Assembly: GCA_016283275.1 (NCBI GenBank)
Contig: JAEEMP010000051.1
Span: 1-39,599 of the forward strand
Reading direction: 5' to 3'
Length of the DNA: 39,599 nucleotides
Source: Lachnospiraceae bacterium
GTDB lineage: Bacteria; Bacillota; Clostridia; Lachnospirales; Lachnospiraceae
Under the pieces are notes generated by a model. It saw only the letters and a list, made by a program, of their open reading frames with translations, did no database searches and had not been told where the DNA came from. A program made the translations under genes and the position numbers. Positions 19,151 to 27,745 of this stretch are shown here, piece after piece; position 1 is the stretch's first letter, and each line of letters starts with the position of its first letter.

Positions 19151-20431
19151 ATGATAGACATTAAATTTTTAAGAGAGAATCCGGAGGTCGTTAAGGAAAA
19201 CATTAAGAAAAAATTCCAGGACGATAAACTTCCTCTTGTTGACGAAGTTATAGCACTGGATGAAGCAAGAAGAAAATCACAGCAGGAAGCTGACGACATA
19301 AAGAGTCAAAAAAACAAGATTTCCAAAGAGATCGGTGCTTTGATGGCTCAGGGTAAAAAAGAAGAAGCAGAGAAGTTAAAGGAAGAAGTGGCGAAGGACG
19401 CCGAGAAGCTTAAGGAACTTGAAGATAAGCAAAGAGAATTTGAGGAAAAAACCACAAAAATAATGATGGTTATCCCCAATATCATCGATCCAACCGTACC
19501 GATCGGAAAAGATGATTCCGAAAATGTTGAGATAAAGCGTTACGGGGAACCTGTTGTTCCCGATTTCGAGATACCCTATCATACCGAGATCATGGAAAAA
19601 TTCAACGGTATCGATATTGATTCTGCCGGAAAAGTTGCCGGAAACGGTTTTTATTATCTTATGGGTGATATTGCAAGACTTCATTCCGCAGTCATCGCAT
19701 ATGCAAGAGATTTCATGATAGACAGAGGTTTTACATATTGTGTACCTCCTTTCATGATCCGATCAAATGTTGTTACCGGTGTAATGAGCTTTGCCGAAAT
19801 GGATGCAATGATGTATAAGATCGAAGGCGAAGATCTTTATCTTATAGGTACAAGTGAACACTCAATGATCGGTAAGTTTATCGATACCATCACTCCTGAA
19901 GAGAATCTGCCTCTTACACTTACCAGCTATTCACCTTGTTTCAGAAAAGAAAAAGGTGCACATGGTATCGAAGAAAGAGGTGTGTACAGGATCCATCAGT
20001 TTGAGAAACAGGAAATGATAGTAGTCTGCAAACCCGAGGATTCCAAAATGTGGTTTGACAAATTATGGCAGAATACTGTAGATTTATTCAGGTCGATGGA
20101 TATTCCCGTTCGTACGATCGAATGTTGTTCGGGAGACCTTGCGGATCTTAAGGTAAAGTCTTATGATGTTGAAGCCTGGTCACCCAGACAGAAGAAATAT
20201 TTCGAAGTCGGATCATGCTCCAATTTAGGAGATGCACAGGCAAGAAGACTTAAGATCAGGATCAAAGACAAAGACAATAACAAGTACTTTGCACACACGC
20301 TTAACAATACCGTGGTTGCACCGCCCAGAATGCTTATTGCATTCCTTGAAAATCATCTTCAGGCTGACGGAAGCGTTACGATTCCCGAAGTATTGAGACC
20401 TTATATGGGTGGTAAGGATGTACTTAAATAA
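19151..20431 (+). CDS. serS: Seryl-tRNA synthetase
   Basis: SerS charges tRNA-Ser with serine. The 426-aa protein has the N-terminal antiparallel coiled-coil arm (about residues 30-105) that grips the long variable arm of tRNA-Ser. A class II catalytic core follows, with motif 2 FRKEKGAHGIEERGVYRIHQ and motif 3 containing APPRMLIAFLENHLQADG. It starts MIDIKFLRENPEVVKENIKK after an AGGAGG site. Only 21 nt separate it from the HD-GYP gene, so there is no room for a T-box leader and it is probably cotranscribed with the par genes. Confidence 0.97.
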   Translation: MIDIKFLRENPEVVKENIKKKFQDDKLPLVDEVIALDEARRKSQQEADDIKSQKNKISKEIGALMAQGKKEEAEKLKEEVAKDAEKLKELEDKQREFEEKTTKIMMVIPNIIDPTVPIGKDDSENVEIKRYGEPVVPDFEIPYHTEIMEKFNGIDIDSAGKVAGNGFYYLMGDIARLHSAVIAYARDFMIDRGFTYCVPPFMIRSNVVTGVMSFAEMDAMMYKIEGEDLYLIGTSEHSMIGKFIDTITPEENLPLTLTSYSPCFRKEKGAHGIEERGVYRIHQFEKQEMIVVCKPEDSKMWFDKLWQNTVDLFRSMDIPVRTIECCSGDLADLKVKSYDVEAWSPRQKKYFEVGSCSNLGDAQARRLKIRIKDKDNNKYFAHTLNNTVVAPPRMLIAFLENHLQADGSVTIPEVLRPYMGGKDVLK

Positions 20432-20442
20432 GGATAATTAAA

Positions 20443-21348
20443 GTGCATAAATTTTTACGTGCAATAGGCTTTTCCGGTATATACAGCCGGGAAAGCATGC
20501 AAACATTGATTGAAGTTACAATTAAAAATTCGGGTGAGCGACTCTTTACCACTTACGAAGGCGATACATTGTTGGCCGAATATTCAACCTTTTTCGGTCC
20601 GGGTATCGGTCTGACGGTCTGCGGTGAGATGACAAATGACGAGAAGTTTATCTATGAATACAGTTTTCCGTATTTCAGAGCAGATCTTGATTCTTCACGA
20701 GAGATGATAACGGTTGAAAGACATGCCGCAAATATTTCTTTTGCCGGAGTCTGTGATGATGAAAGAGTCGGAATTACGATAATCTTCTATCTTCAGAACC
20801 GTATCCCGTATGTGATAAAGAAAAGTACAAATACTCTTCCGGATAAAGGTACAATTCTTTCATTGACAGGACTTTCACTTGAGGGTACGATAGTAATGCC
20901 GCTTATGAAAAAACCCAAAGAAGTTCAGAAGGTAAAAGATAAAAGCGGTAAAAATGTTCTTTTCTCAAACGGATTCGAAGGTGTCAGTGCCGACAGGGAA
21001 GCCGAGGCACGAGCTGCATCATCGGATGCACATGTAATGGACGATCTTGAGATGTATACAAGATTGTCGAAGAGACTTAAGGACAATGATATCTATTCCA
21101 TAGTAGATACATATTTTATGCCTTACGGCGTGGAGTGCGACCAGTACTCTGTTTTGGGAGAGATCCTTAAGTTCCGTCTTGTTAAAAACGTTCTTACCAA
21201 CGAAGAAGTTTATCAGATACTGCTTCTTTGCAATGAGATAAAGATTGCGGTTTCCATCAATAAAAGCGATCTTTTGGGAGAACCGCAGGTAGGACGCCGT
21301 TTTAAGGGTAATATCTGGCTTCAGGGAAATATCAAATATCCCGATTAA
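20443..21348 (+). CDS. DUF3881 family protein
   Basis: This 301-aa soluble protein begins with GTG (MHKFLRAIGFSGI), 11 nt after serS. I recognise it as DUF3881, a family of unknown function I associate with Lachnospiraceae, from MHKFLRAIGFS, TYFMPYGVECDQYSVLGEIL near residue 225, and GEPQVGRRFKGNIWLQG at the C terminus. The middle (about 160-200) is charged and variable. No catalytic motif, signal peptide or TM segment is visible. Its place after serS suggests cotranscription. Confidence 0.85.
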   Translation: MHKFLRAIGFSGIYSRESMQTLIEVTIKNSGERLFTTYEGDTLLAEYSTFFGPGIGLTVCGEMTNDEKFIYEYSFPYFRADLDSSREMITVERHAANISFAGVCDDERVGITIIFYLQNRIPYVIKKSTNTLPDKGTILSLTGLSLEGTIVMPLMKKPKEVQKVKDKSGKNVLFSNGFEGVSADREAEARAASSDAHVMDDLEMYTRLSKRLKDNDIYSIVDTYFMPYGVECDQYSVLGEILKFRLVKNVLTNEEVYQILLLCNEIKIAVSINKSDLLGEPQVGRRFKGNIWLQGNIKYPD

Positions 21349-21355
21349 AAATCTA

Positions 21356-21372
21356 GCCGTCGATCCGACGGC
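21356..21372. repeat. Short perfect inverted repeat
   Basis: GCCGTCG (21356-21362) and CGACGGC (21366-21372) form a perfect 7-bp hairpin with a 3-nt loop. It lies between the DUF3881 stop and tRNA-Arg. No T-tract follows, so it is not a classical terminator. It could be an RNA-processing or stability hairpin. Confidence 0.55.
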
Positions 21373-21378
21373 ATATAT

Positions 21379-21452
21379 GTCTGCGTAGCTCAGCTGGATA
21401 GAGCGACCGCCTCCTAAGCGGTAGGTCGGGTGTTCGAATCACCTCGTGGACG
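21379..21452 (+). tRNA. tRNA-Arg (anticodon CCT)
   Basis: The 74-nt cloverleaf folds fully. The D stem is GCTC/GAGC, and the anticodon stem ACCGC/GCGGT encloses loop CTCCTAA, giving anticodon CCT (reads AGG). The T arm is GGGTG/CACCT around TTCGAAT, and the discriminator is G. The acceptor GTCTGCG/CGTGGAC contains two adjacent wobble pairs (4-69 and 5-68), and the T stem has one more. CCA is not encoded. Confidence 0.95.
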
Positions 21453-21457
21453 TTTAA

Positions 21458-21488
21458 AACAGTGGGTTTTTAAGCCCGCTGTTTTTTT
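21458..21488 (+). terminator. Terminator after tRNA-Arg
   Basis: AACAGTGGG (21458-21466) pairs with CCCGCTGTT (21475-21483), with one G-T wobble. A run of Ts reaches 21489. It ends the tRNA transcript. Confidence 0.9.
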
Positions 21489-21578
21489 TATAGGCGATTT
21501 ATCTGAGTGTGAGTGAGTAATTTATCAAAAAACAAAAGAAGTTTTCGTGTATAATAATATAGAGGAAAGGAGATGGGT

Positions 21579-23969
21579 ATGGAACTTAATCAAAACGAAA
21601 AGATAAGTATTGTTACCGGCAACGGAGCTTGGCATACCAATGCTTTTGAGGGAAAAGTAAAAGCACTGACGTTATCTGACGGACCTCACGGATTGAGGAA
21701 ACAGGATGAAAGCATAACCAAAAACAACGAAAGCATACCGGCGACATGTTATCCGACGGCGGTTTCTTTGGCTTCAACATGGGATAAGGATATACTTAAA
21801 GAAGTTGCGGAATCTCTTGCCAATGAAGCGATCAAGGAAAAAGTGTCGATAGTACTCGGACCGGGTACAAACATAAAAAGATCTCCTTTCGGCGGAAGAA
21901 ATTTTGAATATTTTTCGGAGGATCCGTATCTTGCCGGAAAAATGGCGGCAAACTATATTTCCTCAATGGAGTCAAAAGGAGTCGGAACCTGTCTTAAGCA
22001 TTTTGCGGGAAACAGTCAGGAAACCTACAGAATGACTTCGAACAGCCGAATAGATGACAGGGCGCTTCGCGAAATATATTTAAGAGCATTTGAGATAGCG
22101 GTAAAAGAAGGACGTCCCGGTTCGATAATGGCATCCTACAATCGGCTGAACGGAAAATATGCCTGTGAAAATAAAGAACTCTTAACGGATATCTTAAGAA
22201 AGGACTGGGGTTTTGAAGGAGCGGTCATATCCGACTGGGGAGCCTGCACCAATCTTCCGGCTTCAATAGAAGCGGGAATGGATCTCGAAATGCCCGACAG
22301 TCACGGAATGCACAGAAGTAAGCTTGAAGAGGCATTAAAGTCCGGAAGGCTTGAAGAAAAGTACTTAGACAGAGCCGCGTTGAATATTGTTAAGCTTTCA
22401 AAAGAGTATGCTATCGACAATGAAAACAGAGTTTTCGATAAAGACTTAAATCCGCATGATGTTGCCCTGAAAGCTGCGAAAAGTGCCGCTGTATTACTTA
22501 AGAATAACGGGATCCTTCCAATAAAAGATAAAAAGACAAAGCTATTATGCGTGGGCGAGCTTGCCAAAGAAATGAGGATCCAGGGCGGAGGCAGCAGTCA
22601 TATAAACATAAAGAAAAAGCCGAACGCCGTTGAAGCACTCAAAGATAAGGGATTCAACGTTGCTTACGCCAAAGGTTACAGCGCTGAATTAAACAAACCC
22701 GAAAAAGCACTCGAAGAAAAGGCGGTCGAACTTTCAAAGAAAGCGGACATGATCCTTTTCTTCGGCGGACTTACTGAAAAGACAGAAGGAGAAGGATACG
22801 ATCGAAAAGATTTTGATCTTCCGATCAATCAGATAGGTCTTCTTGCAAATCTTACCGATCTGGGTAAGCCGGTCGTTTTTATCGGATTTGGCGGAAGTCC
22901 TTATGCAATACCGTTTTTTGAAAGTTTAAGTGCATTTATAAATATGGGACTTCCCGGAGAAGCCGCAGACGAAGCGGTTGCGGCCTTGATAGCGGGAGAA
23001 GTAAGTCCTTCGGGAAAACTTGCGGAAACATGGCCGTTAAGTTATGACGATGTTCCGTGTAAGGATTTTTTTGCTAAAGATACACAGGATGTTGATTACA
23101 GAGAAAGCATTTTTGTGGGTTATCGCTATTACGATACATTTAATGTTCCGGTCAGATTTGAGTTCGGATACGGTCTGAGTTATACGGATTTTTCGTATGA
23201 AAATATTGCTTATGATAACGGAAAGGTTTCTTTTACCGTAATGAATACAGGAAACTATGCCGGTGCCGAAATTTCACAGGTTTATGTTAAAAATCCGGAA
23301 TGCGGTTTCATAAGGGAAAACAAGAGTTTACGCGGTTTTGCAAAAACATATTTAAATCCCGGAGAATCCAAAGAAGTAAGTATCGATCTCGATGACAGAT
23401 CCTTTGAGATATGGTCGGTCGATGCGGGCAAATACATTAAAGTATCGGGAGAATATGTTATAGAAGTTGCATCCTCCTTAAGCAATGTTAAGTTAAGCCT
23501 GCCCGTTAGGATAAGCGGAGAAGATTGTACCGTTGATGATCATATAAAATTTAAGTCATATTTTCCCAAAGACGGCGAAAGACCGAATATAACGGAAGAG
23601 GACTTTTTAAGGTTATACGATAAGGTTCAACCTGATTTTACCAATATACAAAAAGGTGAATATTCAAATACGAATTCGCTTAAACAATTGTCCGGAAAAT
23701 CTCCCATAGCGAAGATCGTAATGGTAGCATCGAGGATGGTGGTCAAAAATATGTTTAAGGGTAAGGCGGCCGACGATCCCGAACTTTTGATGTATACCGA
23801 AGGCATGGAAAACGGTACGATCGATACCGTTGCTGTCCAAAGCGGCGGAATGATCACCGAAAACATGATCAATGCGATTATCGAAGATGCAAACGGACAT
23901 CATCTAAAAGCAGTAAAATATATGTTGAAAAGAACTAAAAAGGGTAAGAAGAATGAAGGAAAAGCTTGA
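21579..23969 (+). CDS. Glycoside hydrolase family 3 beta-glycosidase
   Basis: This is a GH3 enzyme of the beta-glucosidase/beta-xylosidase group. I chose the ATG at 21579 (MELNQNEKISIVTG) because AAAGGAG ends 6 nt before it; an ATG 6 nt upstream overlaps that site. The 796-aa protein has a GH3 N-terminal barrel with KHFAGN and nucleophile Asp219 in VISDWG. The alpha/beta sandwich contains EGEGYDRKDF, which probably holds the acid/base. A fibronectin-III-like domain (about 560-640) follows, then a roughly 150-residue C-terminal tail. No signal peptide is present, so it acts in the cytoplasm. It overlaps the sugar transporter gene by 17 nt. The exact substrate cannot be told. Confidence 0.93.
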   Translation: MELNQNEKISIVTGNGAWHTNAFEGKVKALTLSDGPHGLRKQDESITKNNESIPATCYPTAVSLASTWDKDILKEVAESLANEAIKEKVSIVLGPGTNIKRSPFGGRNFEYFSEDPYLAGKMAANYISSMESKGVGTCLKHFAGNSQETYRMTSNSRIDDRALREIYLRAFEIAVKEGRPGSIMASYNRLNGKYACENKELLTDILRKDWGFEGAVISDWGACTNLPASIEAGMDLEMPDSHGMHRSKLEEALKSGRLEEKYLDRAALNIVKLSKEYAIDNENRVFDKDLNPHDVALKAAKSAAVLLKNNGILPIKDKKTKLLCVGELAKEMRIQGGGSSHINIKKKPNAVEALKDKGFNVAYAKGYSAELNKPEKALEEKAVELSKKADMILFFGGLTEKTEGEGYDRKDFDLPINQIGLLANLTDLGKPVVFIGFGGSPYAIPFFESLSAFINMGLPGEAADEAVAALIAGEVSPSGKLAETWPLSYDDVPCKDFFAKDTQDVDYRESIFVGYRYYDTFNVPVRFEFGYGLSYTDFSYENIAYDNGKVSFTVMNTGNYAGAEISQVYVKNPECGFIRENKSLRGFAKTYLNPGESKEVSIDLDDRSFEIWSVDAGKYIKVSGEYVIEVASSLSNVKLSLPVRISGEDCTVDDHIKFKSYFPKDGERPNITEEDFLRLYDKVQPDFTNIQKGEYSNTNSLKQLSGKSPIAKIVMVASRMVVKNMFKGKAADDPELLMYTEGMENGTIDTVAVQSGGMITENMINAIIEDANGHHLKAVKYMLKRTKKGKKNEGKA

Positions 23970-25392
23970 TCTGAGAACGCGGCTTACATATTGTATCGGT
24001 TCGACCGGAAGAGATGCGGCTTATGCACTTGTGAGCATGTACCTGATCCTTTATGTACAATATACGATGAAACTTACGACCGCACAATTTGCGGTAATAT
24101 CGGCATGCATGGTCATATCTATGGTATGGGATGCGGTCAACGACCCGATGATGGGTATTATAATCGAGAATACGAACTTTAAATGGGGTAAATATAAGCC
24201 GTGGATCTTAACCGGCAGTATATTAAACGCTGCGATCATTATCTGTCTTTTCACGATCCGCCCGACAGGCTGGGGATTCGTGGCTTTCTACGGATGCATG
24301 TATCTTCTCTGGGGAATGACATATACAATGAATGATATTTCTTACTGGGGACTTTTGCCTTCGCTTTCATCCGATGCAAAAACAAGAGAATCACTGGTAA
24401 CACTTATGTCCATATTTATCTGTATCGGGCAGTTCGCGGTTGCCGGTATCGTGCCTGTTGTCGTAGCGGGAAATGCGGTGAAGGCGTACCGAACTGTCGC
24501 ACTTATCGTTGCGCTTGCTTTTATAGCATTTCAGACGCTTACGGCATTCGGTGTACGGGAAAAAGAACGCACCGGATCGGGCGAAAAGGTTACGCTTAAG
24601 AAGATGTTCAAGATCTTTTTCAGAAACGATCAGCTTATGACATCGGGAATCGCATTTTTCTTATTCAATATCGGGCAGAATTTACTTCTTATCTTCGGCG
24701 TAAACTTTTTCTATGTGGAATTCGGCTATGCGAAAGGCGGAGATCAGGTATTTATGTACACTGTAATGTATGGGCTCGGAACATTGCTTTCGCAGGCATT
24801 GTTTTCAACTTTTACAAAGCTTTGTCCAAAGAAAATGCTCCTTACGGTATCAACGACCCTTTTAACGGTATTTTATTTATGCTTTTTTTCATACGGATAT
24901 GTACTTCCGAGGAATATTGTACTTCTTGATATCATCGGATTTTTGATCTTTTTCTTCCAGGGGGTCAATAATCTTGTAATATTGGTACTTGTAAACAACA
25001 CGATCGAATATGACGAGTATAAATTCAACGAACGCCATGACAGCATAATATCCGCAGTTCGTTCTTTTGCCGTAAAGCTTGCGGGCGGCGTCAATCAGGG
25101 ACTTTCGACACTGGTCCTTATAATCAGCGGGATCTATGCAATAAGTCAGAAGATATCCTCGATGGAAATTGATGCGGACACAGGCATTATGACAAAAGAA
25201 GAGGTATTATCAAAAGCCGATAACTATTTGGCATCGGTCGAATCCTGGCAGCCGCTTGTACTTCGTCTCGGAATGGTCCTGATACCGATCGCAACCATCC
25301 TGTGGGCATATTTTATGATCCGCAAAAAGTATATTCTCGATGAAGCCAAATACGATGAGATCGTACAGACTCTCAATTCAAGAAAAGCATAG
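23953..25392 (+). CDS. GPH-family sugar:cation symporter (MFS)
   Basis: This 479-aa integral membrane protein has about 12 TM segments. It shows glycoside-pentoside-hexuronide symporter features: RLTYCIGSTGRDAAYALVS at the N terminus, VWDAVNDPMMG near residue 58, then GKYKPWIL and FEYDEYK-like NTIEYDEYKF. The start overlaps the GH3 stop by 17 nt, giving translational coupling. The pair suggests uptake of a beta-linked disaccharide or oligosaccharide and its hydrolysis inside the cell. The substrate is not determined by the sequence. Confidence 0.9.
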   Translation: MKEKLDLRTRLTYCIGSTGRDAAYALVSMYLILYVQYTMKLTTAQFAVISACMVISMVWDAVNDPMMGIIIENTNFKWGKYKPWILTGSILNAAIIICLFTIRPTGWGFVAFYGCMYLLWGMTYTMNDISYWGLLPSLSSDAKTRESLVTLMSIFICIGQFAVAGIVPVVVAGNAVKAYRTVALIVALAFIAFQTLTAFGVREKERTGSGEKVTLKKMFKIFFRNDQLMTSGIAFFLFNIGQNLLLIFGVNFFYVEFGYAKGGDQVFMYTVMYGLGTLLSQALFSTFTKLCPKKMLLTVSTTLLTVFYLCFFSYGYVLPRNIVLLDIIGFLIFFFQGVNNLVILVLVNNTIEYDEYKFNERHDSIISAVRSFAVKLAGGVNQGLSTLVLIISGIYAISQKISSMEIDADTGIMTKEEVLSKADNYLASVESWQPLVLRLGMVLIPIATILWAYFMIRKKYILDEAKYDEIVQTLNSRKA

Positions 25393-25431
25393 TAAAAAAA
25401 CAGCCCGACCGATCATCATACGGCCGGGCTT
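25393..25431. terminator. Bidirectional terminator between convergent genes
   Basis: AGCCCGaCCG (25402-25411) pairs with CGGcCGGGCT (25421-25430), with one mismatch and a 9-nt loop. On the minus strand it is followed by seven Ts (25399-25393). It is therefore a good terminator for the antiporter operon and a weaker one for the GH3-symporter operon. Confidence 0.8.
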
Positions 25432-25450
25432 ATTATTTCATTAAGAGAAG

Positions 25451-26641
25451 TTATGCGGGAAGTTCATCTTTTGTGGGCATCTTGGAGTAAAGAACCTTCA
25501 AAATGATGGGAGTGGAGATCGAAGAAACTATGATCAAAAGGATAACTGCCGTAAAATAGACAGGGCTTATAAGGCCGATCGAAAGACCTTTTTGCGAAAC
25601 GATAAGAGCAACTTCGCCTCTGGTCATCATACCGACACCGATCTTTAAAGAATCTGCCCAGGAATAGCGGCAGGCTTTTGCCATAAGTCCGCAGCCAATG
25701 ATCTTGGATACAAGACCCACAAGTACGAAAGCTAAAGCAAATACAAGGATCGACATGTTAAGGTCTCCGATATCCGTCTTAAGACCGATACTTGCAAAAA
25801 AGATCGGACCGAAAAGCATGTAGGAATTGATATCCATTTTTTCGGCAATATATTCGGAATCGCGGATGTTGCAAAGAATGATGCCGGCAACGTAAGCACC
25901 GGTAATATCGGCTATACCGAAATATTTCTCGGCTATATACGCCATAGCAAGACAGAGAGCAAGGCCCATTATGGGGATACGTCTTGTATGAGGATATCGG
26001 TTATCTATGATCTTAAAGAGTTTATAGATCAGGAAACCTACGGCGATCGAGAATACAAAGAACAAAGCTGTCTTAAGGCATACGCTTCCTGCACTTGTGC
26101 TTCCGTTTGCAAGACCGATAACTACGGTTAAAACGATAATACCGATAACATCATCGATGATCGCGGCACTTAATATCGTGGTTCCGATCTCGCCTTTAAG
26201 CTTACCCATTTCACGAAGAGCCTGAACGGTAATGCTCACGCTTGTGGCAGTTAAGATCACACCCACAAATAAAGCGGAATAAAATTCGGGTGATCCGACA
26301 GCCGCGAAACCGTAAAAACAACCGTAAAGAACGGTACCGCACACAAGAGGTACGAAAACACCGGAACAGGCTATCAATGTTGCCTTAAATCCGGTCTTGA
26401 TAAGATCGTGCAGGTTGGTCTCAAGTCCTGCGCTGAACATAAGCAGAATCACGCCGATCTCAGCCATATAACTTAAAAAATCATTTAAATTAACAAGTCC
26501 GAGAACACTGGGTCCGATAAGCAGACCCGCTAAGATCTCACCGACTACCTGCGGTGCTTTGCATTTTCTTGCGATTATTCCGAAAAGCTTTGCAAATATT
26601 ACTATAATTGCAAGATCCTTAAATACCAAATATGCTTCCAT
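25451..26641 (-). CDS. CPA2-family cation/proton antiporter
   Basis: This 396-aa membrane protein has about 12 hydrophobic segments and belongs to the monovalent cation:proton antiporter-2 family (KefB/NapA-like). Recognisable parts are KAPQVVGEILAGLLIGPSVLG near residue 28 and MFSAGLETNL near 68. The ion-binding aspartate pair Asp163-Asp164 in AAIIDDVIGIIV is typical of electrogenic members. It has no C-terminal RCK/TrkA domain, so nucleotide gating through its own chain is unlikely. It starts 1 nt after the exonuclease stop and is cotranscribed with it. The ion may be Na+ or K+. Confidence 0.9.
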   Translation of the reverse strand: MEAYLVFKDLAIIVIFAKLFGIIARKCKAPQVVGEILAGLLIGPSVLGLVNLNDFLSYMAEIGVILLMFSAGLETNLHDLIKTGFKATLIACSGVFVPLVCGTVLYGCFYGFAAVGSPEFYSALFVGVILTATSVSITVQALREMGKLKGEIGTTILSAAIIDDVIGIIVLTVVIGLANGSTSAGSVCLKTALFFVFSIAVGFLIYKLFKIIDNRYPHTRRIPIMGLALCLAMAYIAEKYFGIADITGAYVAGIILCNIRDSEYIAEKMDINSYMLFGPIFFASIGLKTDIGDLNMSILVFALAFVLVGLVSKIIGCGLMAKACRYSWADSLKIGVGMMTRGEVALIVSQKGLSIGLISPVYFTAVILLIIVSSISTPIILKVLYSKMPTKDELPA

Positions 26642-26642
26642 T

Positions 26643-27596
26643 TTATTTTTTGCCTTCTTTTATTTTGCTTTCGGTGTTTTTTACCTTTAAGGCTCTTTTT
26701 ACGATCTCCTCCGCTTCTTCCTTGGGGATGATCTTTTTTGTCTTAACGGTAAAATAATTGCCGTCTTCGGATTTTCTGATCCTGATCTTTATTTTGATAA
26801 AACCGTGTGTATCACACTTGGCCAATCCGAGAAAATATTTACCGGTCGGAGAAAAGTATTTGACCAGCTTTTTTGTTTTGCAGTTACAGATATAACAGTT
26901 TGAATCTCGCACGGTCTTGTCGTTGAGCATAGCTTCTTTTGTGGCAAACGTGCGGGAGATGTATTTATCGTAATTGCCAAAGAACAAAGAAAGTTCGTGA
27001 GCCTTGTCTCTGGGCGGTGTAAAGACATCATACGAATAATGACGGAGAGTTTCGTCTCTTTTGATGCGCGCGAACACCTTGGCGGTATAATATGCATCGG
27101 AAAACGCACGATGAAAAGGGATATCCTTTTCTATTGAAAGCATATCCACTGCGGTTTCGAGAGCAAGTCGCCTGTGATTATCGTCATATTCAAGAGCAAA
27201 GAGCTTCTGAATATCATAAAAAGCAAGCGGTCCGTCGTTTAAAGGATCGAATCCGTAATAAACCATGTTTCGCTGAAGTTCATAAAGGTCTAAGGGTCCC
27301 CATGTACAGAAAACAGGATCGGGACCGCACCAGTCTAAGAAGTTTCTTATAACTTCCGGGAAAGGAAGCTCGTTTTTAAGCTCCTTCATCTTAAGGTGTA
27401 CGATCTTGCCAGTCATGAAATGCATGGTCTTATAGATCTGAGGCTTTATGAGTTCGGAAAACTCGCTCGTCATTACACGGTCTTCATTAAGTTTTACTGC
27501 CCCTATTTCGATTATTTCGAAAGGGACCTGGGTACCTGAAACGGAGGGTGCCTGAGCGCCCTGATTCCATTCAAGGTCGAGTACAATAAAATTCAT
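26643..27596 (-). CDS. DEDDh-family 3'-5' exonuclease with C-terminal metal-binding-like region
   Basis: This 317-aa protein has an exonuclease domain of the DEDDh (RNase T/KapD-like) class. The first acidic pair is in VLDLEWNQ (Asp7, Glu9). The second-motif region lies near WGPLDLYELQRNM, and the third is FHRAFSDAYYTAKV with the catalytic His and Asp. A C-terminal part (about 235-317) has CYICNCKTKK and then a CDTH pair, which could bind zinc, followed by a very basic tail. It may act on RNA or DNA; the sequence does not decide. It heads the antiporter operon. Confidence 0.85.
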   Translation of the reverse strand: MNFIVLDLEWNQGAQAPSVSGTQVPFEIIEIGAVKLNEDRVMTSEFSELIKPQIYKTMHFMTGKIVHLKMKELKNELPFPEVIRNFLDWCGPDPVFCTWGPLDLYELQRNMVYYGFDPLNDGPLAFYDIQKLFALEYDDNHRRLALETAVDMLSIEKDIPFHRAFSDAYYTAKVFARIKRDETLRHYSYDVFTPPRDKAHELSLFFGNYDKYISRTFATKEAMLNDKTVRDSNCYICNCKTKKLVKYFSPTGKYFLGLAKCDTHGFIKIKIRIRKSEDGNYFTVKTKKIIPKEEAEEIVKRALKVKNTESKIKEGKK

Positions 27597-27630
27597 AGCT
27601 TCTTTCTTATTATATAAAGGCTCAATTAAC

Positions 27631-27659
27631 CTAATATGATATCATAAGCAAAATGTCAA
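27631..27659 (-). promoter_or_regulatory. Promoter for the exonuclease-antiporter operon
   Basis: On the minus strand, TTGACA (27659-27654) and TATTAG (27636-27631) are separated by 17 nt. The perfect palindrome ATGATATCAT (27636-27645) lies at the -10/spacer junction and could be an operator. It is back to back with the promoter of the RyR/TIR operon. Confidence 0.7.
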
Positions 27660-27676
27660 TAATTTACAAGGTTTTT

Positions 27677-27705
27677 TTGACGAAACACGGATTTTGACTT
27701 ATTAT
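27677..27705 (+). promoter_or_regulatory. Promoter for the RyR-channel-TIR operon
   Basis: TTGACG (27677-27682) and TATTAT (27700-27705) are separated by 17 nt, each one base from consensus. The predicted transcript start is about 34 nt before the first ATG. The -35 boxes of this and the divergent promoter are only 17 nt apart, so one regulator could affect both. Confidence 0.75.
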
Positions 27706-27745
27706 AGTTCATATACGGACACATAGTCAAAAAAAGGGGTTTTTT

